DNA from: Neoechinorhynchus agilis
Taxonomy: Eukaryota; Acanthocephala
DNA length: 64,000 nt
NCBI GenBank assembly: GCA_051530055.1
Contig: CM121342.1
Coordinates: forward strand, 9,052,001 to 9,116,000
Reading direction: 5' to 3'
Shown here: positions 10,381-20,329 of the stretch, in pieces
How positions within the stretch are numbered: the stretch's first letter is position 1
How the letters are laid out: each line of letters begins with the position of its first letter
Notes under the pieces: generated by a model
What the model saw: the letters and a program-made list of their open reading frames with translations, nothing else
What the model was told of the DNA's origin: nothing
The model's database searches: none
Position numbers and translations under genes: made by a program

Positions 10381-12242
10381 TTCATGTTTTATTAAATCCG
10401 ATTATATTCGGAGCCACAATCTTGAACGCCTTTTTATCAAGGTTACTTTATCAATATATCAAGCCGATGTTTTCATCCAATCAAAATGGGAATTAGCAAT
10501 GAATTTAACTCTAAATACATTTATTTGCATTTATGGCGGTGAACAATTGAAGGAATTTTCGTTAAATCGGATTGTTTTCGGAACCACAATCTTGAACGCT
10601 TTTTTATCAAGGTTTCTTTTAGTAATATATCAAGCCGACGTTTTCGATCGGATAAAAATAAGAAAAATTTATATGTTTTGATCAACTGTGAAGAAAGGAA
10701 CGCTGAATTTAACTCTAAATACATTCTTGGGTTTATTGCATTGAAAAATTGAGGGAATTTTATTAAATCCGATCGTTTTCGGAACCACAATCTTGAACAC
10801 TTTTTTATCAAGGTTACTTTTATTAATATATCAAGCCGATGTTTTCGATCGGATAAAAATTGGAATTAGCACTGAATTTAACTCTAAATACATTTTTGGG
10901 TTTATTGCATTGAAAAATTGAAGCAAATTTTATTAAATCCGATTGTTTCCGAAAACACAATCTTGAACAATTTTTTATCAAGGTAACTTTTATTAATATA
11001 TCAAGCCGATGTTTTCGATCGGATAAAGATAAGAAAAATGTATATGTTTAGATCAACTGTGAACAAAGGAACGCTGAATTTAACTCCAAATATATTTTTG
11101 GGTTTATTGCATTGAAAAATTGAAGGAATTTTATTAAATCCTATCGTTTTCGGAACCACAATCTTGAACACTTTTTTATCAAGGTTTCTTTTATTAATAT
11201 ATCAAGCCGACGTTTTCGATCGGATAAAAATAAGAAAAATTTATATGTTTAGATCAACTGTGAAGAAAGGAACGTTGAATTTAATTCTAAATACATTTTT
11301 GGGTTTATTGCATTGAAAAATTGAAGGAATTTTATTAAATCGGATTGTTTCCGGAACCACAATTTTGAACGCTTTTTTATCAAGGTTTCTTTTATTAATA
11401 TATCAAGCCGATGTTTTCGATCGGATAAAAATTGGAATTAGCACTGAATTTAACTCCAAATATATTTTTGGGTTTATTGCATTGAAAAATTGAAGGAATT
11501 TTATTAAATTCGATTGTTTCCGAAAACACAATCTTGAACACTTTTCTATCAAGGTAACTTTTATTAATATATCAAGCCGATGTTTTCGATCGGATAAAGA
11601 TAAGAAAAATGTATATGTTTAGATCAACTGTGAACAAAGGAACGCTGAATTTAACTCCAAATATATTTTTGGGTTTATTGCATTGAAAAATTGAAGGAAT
11701 TTTCGTTAAATCCGATTGTTTTCGGAACCACAATTTTGAACGCTTTTTTATCAAGGTTTCTTTTATTAATATCTCTAACCGACGTTTTTCATCCAATCAA
11801 AATTAGAATTAACACTGAATTTAACTCTAAATGCATTTATTTGCATTTATGGCGGTGAACAATTGTAGGTATATTCGTTAAATCCGATTGTTTTCGGAAC
11901 CACAATTTTGAACGCTTTTTTATCAAGGTTTCTTTTATTAATATATCAAGCCGACGTTTTCGATCGGATAAAAATAAGAAAAATTTATATGTTTAGATCA
12001 ACTGTGAACAAAGGAACGCTGAATTTAACTCCAAATACATTTTTGGGTTTATTGCATTGAAAAATTGTAGGTGTATTCGTTAAATCCGATTGTTTTCGGA
12101 ACCTCAATCTTGAACGCCTTTTTATCAAGGTTTCTTTTATTAATATATCAAGCCGGTGTTTTCGATCGGATAAAAATAAGAAAAATTTATGTTTAGATCA
12201 ACTGTGAAGAAAGGAACGCTGAATTTAACTCTAAATACATTT
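10381..12242. repeat. Tandem array A, alternating 170- and 201-bp monomers
   Basis: The anchor CTTGAAC followed by TTTTTTATCAAGG recurs at 10421, 10591, 10792, 10962, 11163, 11364, 11533, 11735, 11907 and 12109. Spacings are 170, 201, 170, 201, 201, 169-170, 202, 172 and 202 bp. The long form carries about 31 bp extra (around TATGTTTAGATCAACTGTGAA). Units also share ATATATCAAGCCGA and GATCGGATAAA. Partial copies lie elsewhere: two inverted at 61868-62090, pieces near 47655 and 55605. Confidence 0.9.
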
Positions 12243-12608
12243 GTCTCTAAGCTTCGAAATTAGAAAGCATTCTAATAGTTTTCTATGACAAGGTAGAAAT
12301 AGAATCGGAATTTTTGTGGCCTAAATTTACAACAATGGATTGGTTTCTAGCGTTCTCTTGAGCTTGCAAGCGTGCATTGTAAAGCCACCAAAAAGTGGCT
12401 TTTATGGACCGTTTCCACATACAGCAAAATTGCTGCCTTGACAACCAGAAAATTCTTATATGCCCATTTTTCTGTCGAATGCCAACTGTTAAGTTCTAGA
12501 AAATTCACAACGACAACATTTAGTGGTTTATATCATTGCAATGAATTTCCTAGCATTTTGAACTAACTTTTTTTATTAGTCCTCACCCGGTAAAGAATTT
12601 TTATTAAA

Positions 12609-12645
12609 GACGTTTCGAACATTGTCAGAGGTTCATCATGAGTTC
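12609..12645 (-). other. Hammerhead-like signature of Penelope terminal type
   Basis: The minus strand reads TGATGAACC, a loop, then GTTCGAAACGTC. GAAC and GTTC can pair between the TGATGA and GAAAC blocks. It lies in a single-arm relative of the foldback at 59655-59850. The order resembles the hammerhead ribozyme core (CUGANGA, stem II, GAAA), but stem I and III were not worked out. Confidence 0.4.
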
Positions 12646-12826
12646 GAAAATCTTAAAAGGTTTGCAAAACGTCTTTAGGACTTTTATATATTTTTTATTA
12701 AAAAATCGAAATCGCCGCCACTTATTAAGAGACAACAATATTCTTACCATTTTCAAGCTAATTTTTTCCTTTTTGATTGCGATCATTTTATTCTTAAGAG
12801 TCAATTATGTTTGAGAAGTTGTTCAT

Positions 12827-12990
12827 GATAAGAAAAATAGATATTGATTTATTAATTCTTAATATTTCATCCGTTTCGTCGGACTTCTTCAGGTTATTTA
12901 AGTGTATTATACTCACAACACCTGAAGAAGTCCAACTAAACGGACGAAATATTAAGAATTAATAAATCAGTCTCTATTTTTCTTATCACA
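12827..12990. repeat. Foldback element with paired hammerhead-like signatures
   Basis: Two arms of about 70 bp are mirror images: GATAAGAAAAATAGATATTG at the left and its near-complement ending in CTATTTTTCTTATCAC at the right. Each arm carries CCTGAAGAAGTCC followed by GGAYGAAATATT, the left one on the minus strand (12862-12893), the right one on the plus strand (12921-12953). The ends resemble those of the foldback at 55378-55545. The signature is the type found in Penelope-like terminal repeats. Confidence 0.7.
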
Positions 12991-13959
12991 GAAACAACAT
13001 TTTATCTCGGTATAGTTCGATTTCAAAAAAGAAAGCCTTTTGACGCCTTTAATCGATTTGGTAAGTAAAACGCTTTTTCCAAAAAGCCGTCATTTCTCTC
13101 CTGGCACGTACATTCCATTCAACACATTGAAATTGTTCTGAGGACTCTTTTCATTCTCAATTCATCGCATGGCCAAACTTCCGTGCGTGTGCTTATATTC
13201 GCAATGAAAAGCATATTTTCAAATTTTCATCAGCTTAAATTACTTCCTTTAAATCATGCATCTAAGATTCCATCAACCGTAAGCGTCCACATCTTCGATC
13301 TTAGATCACAATAAAAAAACTATCAGTAGAACCATGGGAATCATTGTTTTAATCTAAGGAATCGGAAATTCAAAATGTTTTGCCTCGAGGTCTCATTGGA
13401 GGGGGCTCTAATAATAAGACGAAATTATCTTAACCAAAATTGAAGGACGCAATTGATTAACGGATAAATGAACAATGACGTCACCATCTTAAAATACACG
13501 AATCTTTTTCAGTCTTTAAAAATAATACCATTATAAACGACCCGAACCTCCATGTTTCTCGGTCAGGGTCAGCAATCATTCGAGACGCCGTCACTAAAGT
13601 TCGCTTTTATGTGTTCAATGAACCAAAACAGTGTCTTCTTCCGATTGCTTTCCATAATATCACTAAAGCATCTTTTTAACGTTAAGCTTTTGTAAATGTT
13701 GATTTTTTCGCATTTTGTTCCGATCGTTCGAATACTCACACTTCTTTTTTACTCTTCTTATAATACCAAATCGCCTTAAGCCGACTGTCGAAAATAAACG
13801 TTCAATCGATAAAGCCACCGAGTTCATTCTGTTCACACAAATTTCCCCAATATGATAATCAAAAAATACTGCATCAATGCAACCAACTATGTCGAGTTAT
13901 ACAATCATTTTAACAATTGAACATTCTCATGCATTTGGAATAACACCAAAATAACCCTA
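12991..13959. other. Intergenic, no gene seen
   Basis: AT-rich sequence between a foldback element and a satellite array. It contains TGACGTCA at about 13475 but no gene or other repeat that I recognise. Confidence 0.4.
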
Positions 13960-15890
13960 AACGTCGGTGTTCCAACTCCACATCTTTAACTCCCAGATTT
14001 CGGTGTTCAGTGTATTCCTAAGTTCATTTATCGGTATTTCGATTAACTTCATTGCTCATGAACATTCCGAAAAAAACCCGATATTTCAATCTCAAACTCT
14101 CTTATTATTTAAAATATTTATATCGTCTACTAATAATTATCTATTTCCTACTTAAATCTGCCCTTCCGACACGTCTTTAACTCCCAGATTTCGGTGTTCA
14201 ATGTATTCCTAAGTTCATTTATCGGTATTTCGATAACTTATTGCTCGTGAACATTCCGAAAAAACCCCCCCACCAACCCCAACAGTTCATTTATCGTATT
14301 TCGATAACTTCATTGCTCTGAACACCGAAAACCCGATATTTCAATCTCAAACTCTCTTATTATTTAAAATATTTCTATCGTCTACTAATAATTATCTATT
14401 TCCTACTTAATCTGCCCTTCCGCACTCTTTAACTCCCAGATTTCGGTGTTCAATGTATTCCTAAGTTCATTTATCGGTATTTCGATAACTTCATTGCTCT
14501 GAACATTCCGAAAAACCCGATATTTCAATCTCAAACTCTCTTATTATTTAAAATATTTCTATCGTCTACTAATAATTATCTATTTCCTACTTAAATCTGC
14601 CCTTCCGCACTCTTTAACTCCCAGATTTCGGTGTTCAATGTATTCCTAAGTTCATTTATCGGTATTTCGATGAACTTCATTGCTCGTGAACATTCCGAAA
14701 AAAACCCGATATTTCAATCTCAAACTCTCTTATTATTTAAAATATTTCTATCGTCTACTAATAATTATCTATTTCCTACTTAAATCTGCCCTTCCGACAC
14801 GTCTTTAACTCCCAGATTTCGGTGTTCAATGTATTCCTAAGTTCATTTATCGGTATTTCGATGAACTTCATTGCTCGTGAACATTCCGAAAAAAACCCGA
14901 TATTTCAATCTCAAACTCTCTTATTATTTAAAATATTTCTATCGTCTACTAATAATTATCTATTTCCTACTTAAATCTGCCCTTCCGACACGTCTTTAAC
15001 TCCCAGATTTCGGTGTTCAATGTATTCCTAAGTTCATTTATCGGTATTTCGATGAACTTCATTGCTCGTGAACATTCCGAAAAGAACCCGATATTTCAAT
15101 CTCAAACTCTCTTATTATTTAAAATATTTCTATCGTCTACTAATAATTATCTATTTCCTACTTAAATCTGCCCTTCCGACACGTCTTTAACTCCCAGATT
15201 TCGGTGTTCAATGTATTCCTAAGTTCATTTATCGGTATTTCGATGAACTTCATTGCTCGTGAACATTCCGAAAAAAACCCGATATTTCAATCTCAAACTC
15301 TCTTATTATTTAAAATATTTCTATCGTCTACTAATAATTATCTATTTCCTACTTAAATCTGCCCTTCCGACACGTCTTTAACTCCCAGATTTCGGTGTTC
15401 AATGTATTCCTAAGTTCATTTATCGGTATTTCGATGAACTTCATTGCTCGTGAACATTCCGAAAAAAACCCGATATTTCAATCTCAAACTCTCTTATTAT
15501 TTAAAATATTTCTATCGTCTACTAATAATTATCTATTTCCTACTTAAATCTGCCCTTCCGACACGTCTTTAACTCCCAGATTTCGGTGTTCAATGTATTC
15601 CTAAGTTCATTTATCGGTATTTCGATGAACTTCATTGCTCGTGAACATTCCGAAAAAAACCCGATATTTCAATCTCAAACTCTCTTATTATTTAAAATAT
15701 TTCTATCGTCTACTAATAATTATCTATTTCCTACTTAAATCTGCCCTTCCGACACGTCTTTAACTCCCAGATTTCGGTGTTCAATGTATTCCTAAGTTCA
15801 TTTATCGGTATTTCGATGAACTTCATTGCTCGTGAACATTCCGAAAAAAACCCGATATTTCAATCTCAAACTCTCTTATTATTTAAATGT
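13960..15890. repeat. Tandem array B, 191-bp monomer, about ten units
   Basis: TCCCAGATTTCGGTGTTC recurs at 13991, 14182, 14434, 14619, 14810, 15001, 15192, 15383, 15574 and 15765. The last seven steps are 185 then 191 bp each, and those units are nearly identical. The 14182-14434 interval is irregular and holds a partial extra copy. Each unit holds AAGTTCAT and ATGAACTT facing each other around about 14 nt, inside a wider mirrored pair (GTGTTCA and TGAACATTCCG), so each can form a cruciform. The last unit stops abruptly where unique sequence begins. Confidence 0.95.
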
Positions 15891-16021
15891 TTGATCCATC
15901 GATTTAATTGGCTTAAAATGAAAATGGATTGCAAGAATAAGAAATTTGCATAAAAACGATCGCCAATCAACGTTTTCAATCAATTATTTGTTGCGGCATA
16001 AAGATTCCATGTAGCCCCCCA

Positions 16022-16140
16022 GATGACGTCATCCGTGCACTTTTCTTAATCTCGTCTAATTATCAAATGCGCGCGCGCTCACCTTATTGACGTGTTCATC
16101 TGGTGCGTGCGCGTATCACCGATGGACCGCGCGCGCGCTC
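16022..16140 (+). promoter_or_regulatory. Probable promoter: CRE palindrome and two GC-alternating tracts
   Basis: GATGACGTCATC at 16022-16033 is a perfect 12-bp palindrome holding the CREB/ATF site TGACGTCA. Alternating GC tracts, uncommon in this AT-rich window, lie at 16069-16079 and 16128-16138, each ending GCGCGCGCTC. A half site TGACGT lies at about 16088. All lie 160-280 bp upstream of the ATG at 16303 and just right of array B. The regulatory role is inferred. Confidence 0.5.
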
Positions 16141-16302
16141 GTGCGTACGACCTTCACATCTTCGTTTTTCTCCCTCAAAAGCGCTCCTTCAGGTGCCTGT
16201 CTGTTGATCTCTCATTGATAAGAGGAACATGAACGTGTGTTTATGGAGGATTGATTGTTCTTTTCTTCTTTTGTGCATCCGTATCATTCGCGTATTTGTT
16301 AG

Positions 16303-16797
16303 ATGGGTACTTGTGGAAGCCGACATCGTAAACGCTCGGCCGACTTAGCCGCCGAGAGCGTTGATGTCTCACTCATCTCACCGGTTAAAGAGGAACCTCG
16401 AGATTATTACGACGAGGCTGCTGTATTCTCGTCAAATACCAATGAAAGCAATGCTCTCGATTCAAGTCAACCGAATACACCGGTCGTCATGTCCGATACA
16501 AAACTCGTCCGAACAACAACAGCAACCTCATCGCTCGATATGGTCACTATTCCCGATCCGGTGGAACCTGTGCCCGGTTCCGTCCCTGCACATTACCAAG
16601 GAATCTCACTCAGTGATGCTCTCAGAGCTGCTCGAGTTGCCTTCTATTCTGGTCTCCATATTCGACTTATGCCCACCGCTCAACAATTCGGAAAATATGA
16701 CGTCCATGTTTCTCATGGAGGAGTACTCTTTCCACTTGCATTTCTCCTTGGGAACGCCTTTACTTTTCCTAAAATTCGAAAATTCCGATTTTTACTG
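16303..16797 (+). CDS. First exon of a probable N-myristoylated protein, unrecognised
   Basis: The frame opens with MGTCGSRHRKRS. Gly2, a Cys at 4 and a small residue at 6, followed by a basic cluster, fit an N-myristoylation and palmitoylation signal of a plasma-membrane protein. A Ser/Thr-rich acidic segment follows (SPVKEEPRDYYDEAAVF), then a segment with regular hydrophobic spacing at about 100-140 (SLSDALRAARVAFYSGLHIR). The true exon probably ends before the frame's stop, because the last residues run into a local AT-rich duplication. A donor could not be fixed. The frame at 17428-18219 may be the next exon. It is placed just downstream of a CRE-containing promoter-like region. Confidence 0.5.
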
Positions 16798-17060
16798 TGA
16801 ATTTCTTTAAAATTTGACTATATTATTTACAATTTTTTTGAGATCAACATTTTTTCTGAAAACATTATCTCAAAAATTGTTTGCTGCTTTTTTTATTAGA
16901 TACTTTTTTAGAAATCACTTTGATTTTTGTTATCGTAAATACCGATTTTTACTGCGAATTTCTTTACAATTTGACTCTTTTATTCAAATTTTTTTGAGAT
17001 CAACTTTGGTGTTTTTTGCTGAAAAATATTATCTCGAAAATCGACGCTTTTCTTTTTTAG
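16786..17060. repeat. Local tandem duplication, two copies of about 160 bp
   Basis: ACCGATTTTTACTGCGAATT at about 16940 echoes TCCGATTTTTACTGTGAATT at about 16783. Both are followed by TTTGACT and TTTTTTTGAGATCAAC. It covers the 3' end of the first-exon frame and probably lies in an intron. Confidence 0.6.
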
Positions 17061-17427
17061 CAAGTTTACTCGATTTATTTTACATTTCATTTGATATTTA
17101 ATTTAGAAGACAAAAAATGTTAAATCGCGTAACAAATATTATTTACAATTCCAGCGTTTTGATGTATTGCTTAAGCTCTGGTATTCTTAAATCCTTTATC
17201 ACTTAATTCTAAAGATTTATTTGTCGTAGAAACCTACAAAGAAATTGGTTATTTTATTGAAGGTATTGCGCACTCTACCAATTGACCAAAACATTTTATT
17301 CACTTGTTATACAACAAACAATGAACATAAGTTTTGAGTTTATTTTGAAGTTGTTGTTTTTACAACTCTGAATCTTCTAATTTGGTTAGGACAGATTTTC
17401 GTTGATTCCGGTTTTTTTTCCTTCAAG

Positions 17428-18219
17428 ATAAAGCACGATAACTTTCGAGTGCAAGTAGATGGCACAGAAAAGGTTGAAGAGAGAATGTTCCGGTCCTTAT
17501 CGACTGGTAATCACGGTATTTATTGTAAAAAGGAGTACGATGGTGAAGTTCAGAATGAACACAATTCTCCTTCTTTATTTGGAAAATCGGCAACGTTTGC
17601 AAGAACGATATCCGCAACGCCAGTAGTCCCGGAACGTAGCCGCACAATGCGCGCATCTAGCATGCCAACCGAAGCGATTCAAAACGAGATTAAAATCAAC
17701 GGTGGAAAACGAAGATTCAGCGTTTTTCGGTCTTTTACTTTACGAATGAGACGCAAAAGGCAGTCTTCATCGATCGCGAAAAGCACCATAGATTATAATG
17801 GTTGCTTAAAAAGCACTACTGACACACAAACTGATCTGATGGATGGATTAGACGCAACGTTGAAAAATGAAAATGACTCCGATCACAATGAAACTGACCA
17901 TAAGTATCGAAACCTATCGCGCCTAGTTGATATCATTCGAGAAAATAATAATTTACGCTTCGATGAAACTGACACGTTTAACGACGCGGATCCCTCAGTT
18001 CCGGATTACCCCAACGATGAATTACAATCGTGGAGATTCACTGAAGCGATGTCGAGAATATGTGATCAAATCAATAGCCTTCCTGCTTTTACTTCTACTG
18101 AAAGTGGTATAGCTGATGATATCAAAGGACTGAATGGACACCTAGATTTCTCCAACGATTCCAGTGTTGAACGTCAGGAAACGGGAGAGAATTTGAGTCA
18201 GAGTCTTAACCACTGGTGA
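17428..18219 (+). CDS. Downstream exon of an unrecognised basic/acidic protein, possibly of the 16303 gene
   Basis: A run of T and C ending CTTCAAG gives a good acceptor at 17427. The frame is then open from ATAAAGCACGATAAC to a stop at 18219, about 263 codons, without needing an ATG. Features are an arginine/serine-rich basic patch (GKRRFSVFRSFTLRMRRKR) at roughly residues 90-110 with possible AGC-kinase sites, then an acidic C-terminal half (DDIKGLNGHLDF, ENLSQSLNHW). No domain was recognised. Joining it to 16303 is inferred from order and strand; the phase of the junction is not proven. Confidence 0.5.
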   Translation: MKHDNFRVQVDGTEKVEERMFRSLSTGNHGIYCKKEYDGEVQNEHNSPSLFGKSATFARTISATPVVPERSRTMRASSMPTEAIQNEIKINGGKRRFSVFRSFTLRMRRKRQSSSIAKSTIDYNGCLKSTTDTQTDLMDGLDATLKNENDSDHNETDHKYRNLSRLVDIIRENNNLRFDETDTFNDADPSVPDYPNDELQSWRFTEAMSRICDQINSLPAFTSTESGIADDIKGLNGHLDFSNDSSVERQETGENLSQSLNHW

Positions 18220-19235
18220 TTGTGCGAAGTTATAATTTCACTAAGTCCGCCAGGCGATTTGATTGTCTCGATTGAGTGCGAGAAACACTCTACGGGCACC
18301 ACTCATTGAGACGCTGGACCGTGTTCTTGTTATGTTCTACTTGCTCAATGACGTTCTTTTTTGCAAAATGGTTGAAGTGGGCTGACTTTCTTGTTTCTCA
18401 TCTAAAAGCCAATTCAAATTTGATTCATAACAAAGAAGTAAAGGCGGTTATTACGTGAAATTTCGTAACCCTTTTTTAAAGTCCGGACCCAATGAAAAAA
18501 GAAGAGAACTAATTGAAATCTATTTTAGAAAAATTCGCATTTAACATCTTCTATTGGTAACTGAGTATGTTCGCTGTTGTAGAAATGTTAACTTAATTTT
18601 TTAAACTGAGCCTCGCTTAACAGAATGTCGTTTTTCTGATTGTATGTAAAAATTTCATTTAAACCTACTGTTTTAAAACAATTTTGTCTCTGTGACTACT
18701 TTCGGAAAACAAGTTAAAGAATTTCGACGAAATGAACCTGTTCTTCTCCCATCACCAAAGAACACATATTAAAGAAACTTGTCTTGAATTCCACAGATTC
18801 GATGGAGATCATTTAACCAAATGAGTTGGCCTTTAAGAATAAGACTAAGTAGACTTTCTTTTTCTGCTGCATAAAAAACTTTAAAAATGGATTTTTTTTC
18901 ATAAAAAAGTCATGTTAAAGTAAACCTTATTTGAAATTCGATATTTTGTTTGTTGATTGAGAAAATAGAGATTCATTCCCTTTGTTTCACAGTCGCTTCG
19001 GACTTCTTCAGGTTGTTTGTCATTGTTTACGACATCAGACCCGTTTTAAAGAACTCGTTTTTTCCTAACGATTTCAATTGTCCGTCCAATTTCCTCCCCC
19101 CCTAGCCTTAGGAATTCCTTTTCTGTTATTTCGCGTGTGTAGCGTAAAAGAAGTATTAAACAAGTAATAAAGATTGAATGGAGGCATTGGACAACAAAAA
19201 TTCCTTAGTAAACAACAACACTTTCTCCTTTTTAG
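18220..19235. other. Intergenic or intronic, one degraded Penelope-type arm
   Basis: No gene seen. At 18960-19020 GAGAAAATAGAGATT and CGGACTTCTTCAGGT match one arm of the foldback at 12827-12990, in decayed form. Confidence 0.4.
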
Positions 19236-20013
19236 ATTTCACACTGAACATATGAGCACTACAAAACGTAACGACTTTATACCAGCCGTTAGTTATTACA
19301 AACGTATCAATAATCAGGAATTTCCAAAGACAGTAATCAAAGCTTATACAAGACTCAAAGAATCGCTTCAATCAACTAAGATCAAAAATGAACGAGATGC
19401 ACACGAGTACATGGAATCAATGAATCCTTTGATCACGGCAGAAGAAGAGCGTTTAATTGTACATGAAATGCTGGAAAACGCTGCACGCCATCTCGTCATA
19501 ACTAAAAGCCGAGACGATGGATTAATCTACGCCCAAAAGAGTATCATACCTCCATTAATGGATCATTCATATATACCCACTGTTCCCCGTTTCAAGCACC
19601 ACTATTCTCAATTCCGAAATAATGATCCGGTATCAGCCAGCAGAGCGTTTCATGATCTAAATTGGAGGTGTAAGGATGTTCGCAGAGCGAATGAAGTCCT
19701 TAAAAAACAAGACCTAAATTTTTTTAACTCACGAATAATCCAAGACGAAGAACCAAAGGATTCAAACGCCTCTTTTGTAATGAACACGGGAATTCAAACA
19801 GAATCAAACACCAAACCGAGACATATGTACTCTCATTCGAAACTTCTTTGTGTCCTTGACCAATGCGGCGATCAAGTCTCGGTCACCAAGAGAATTCGAC
19901 ATCTAGGAGATCGTTTCCCGAGACATGTTCTTAGACGAGCTGATCAATGTCGTGTTCTATGCTACAAACGATTCGCTGAACAAAACGGGCAATGTCCGAT
20001 TGTGAGCAAATAG
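19236..20013 (+). CDS. Unrecognised protein of about 254 residues
   Basis: The acceptor CTCCTTTTTAG ends at 19235. The first ATG after it, at 19252, opens MSTTKRNDFIPAVSYYK and runs to a stop at 20013. The frame also reads upstream of the acceptor, so an earlier exon is possible. The protein is basic and helical with a predicted soluble character. It has a run of conserved-looking aromatic and proline residues (IIPPLMDHSYIPTVPRF) and three Cys in the last 70 residues (LCVLDQC, ADQCRVLCYKRF). No family was recognised. It is the last frame before the large 145-bp satellite array. Confidence 0.5.
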
Positions 20014-20164
20014 GCGATTTACTTTTTTTAAATGTCGAAAATAATGAACTGTTTTACGATATGTCGATTTCGTTTAAGAAATGCCGATTTTTATGTCTTT
20101 TACTGGAGCGCTAGAATGTGCCTAAAAATCATCACCCATTTTCTCTTTAGGTTATGGAAAGTTC

Positions 20165-20245
20165 TAATAATAACACGTTTTATTTGTTAATGTACAAAGA
20201 AACAGAGGACCCGTGTACCTTTGGGTCCCCATAAACACTCACGCG
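20165..20245 (+). repeat. Dispersed repeat family F, copy 1
   Basis: TAATAACACGTTT and ATTTGTTAA, then GAGGACCCGTGTACCTTTGG and CATAAACACTC. The same order occurs at 28861-28960, 47284-47424 and 62750-62887, with a short piece at about 55262. Confidence 0.65.
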
Positions 20246-20329
20246 GTTGTTGATTTTAAAATAAGATTACGAGTCCCCGGTCGGACCGGAGCGAATTGGT
20301 CCTTATTGTTTACAGGAGAGCTTGTAAAG

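Noticed and set aside
16814-17101. 95-codon frame rich in F, L and I
   Set aside because: It is low-complexity T-rich DNA inside a local tandem duplication, a by-product of composition.
17255-17300. tRNA gene on the minus strand (GGTCAATTGGTAGAGTGCGC resembles a D arm)
   Set aside because: No anticodon arm or T arm (GGTTCGA) follows at the right distance and no acceptor stem forms. At most a decayed tRNA relic.
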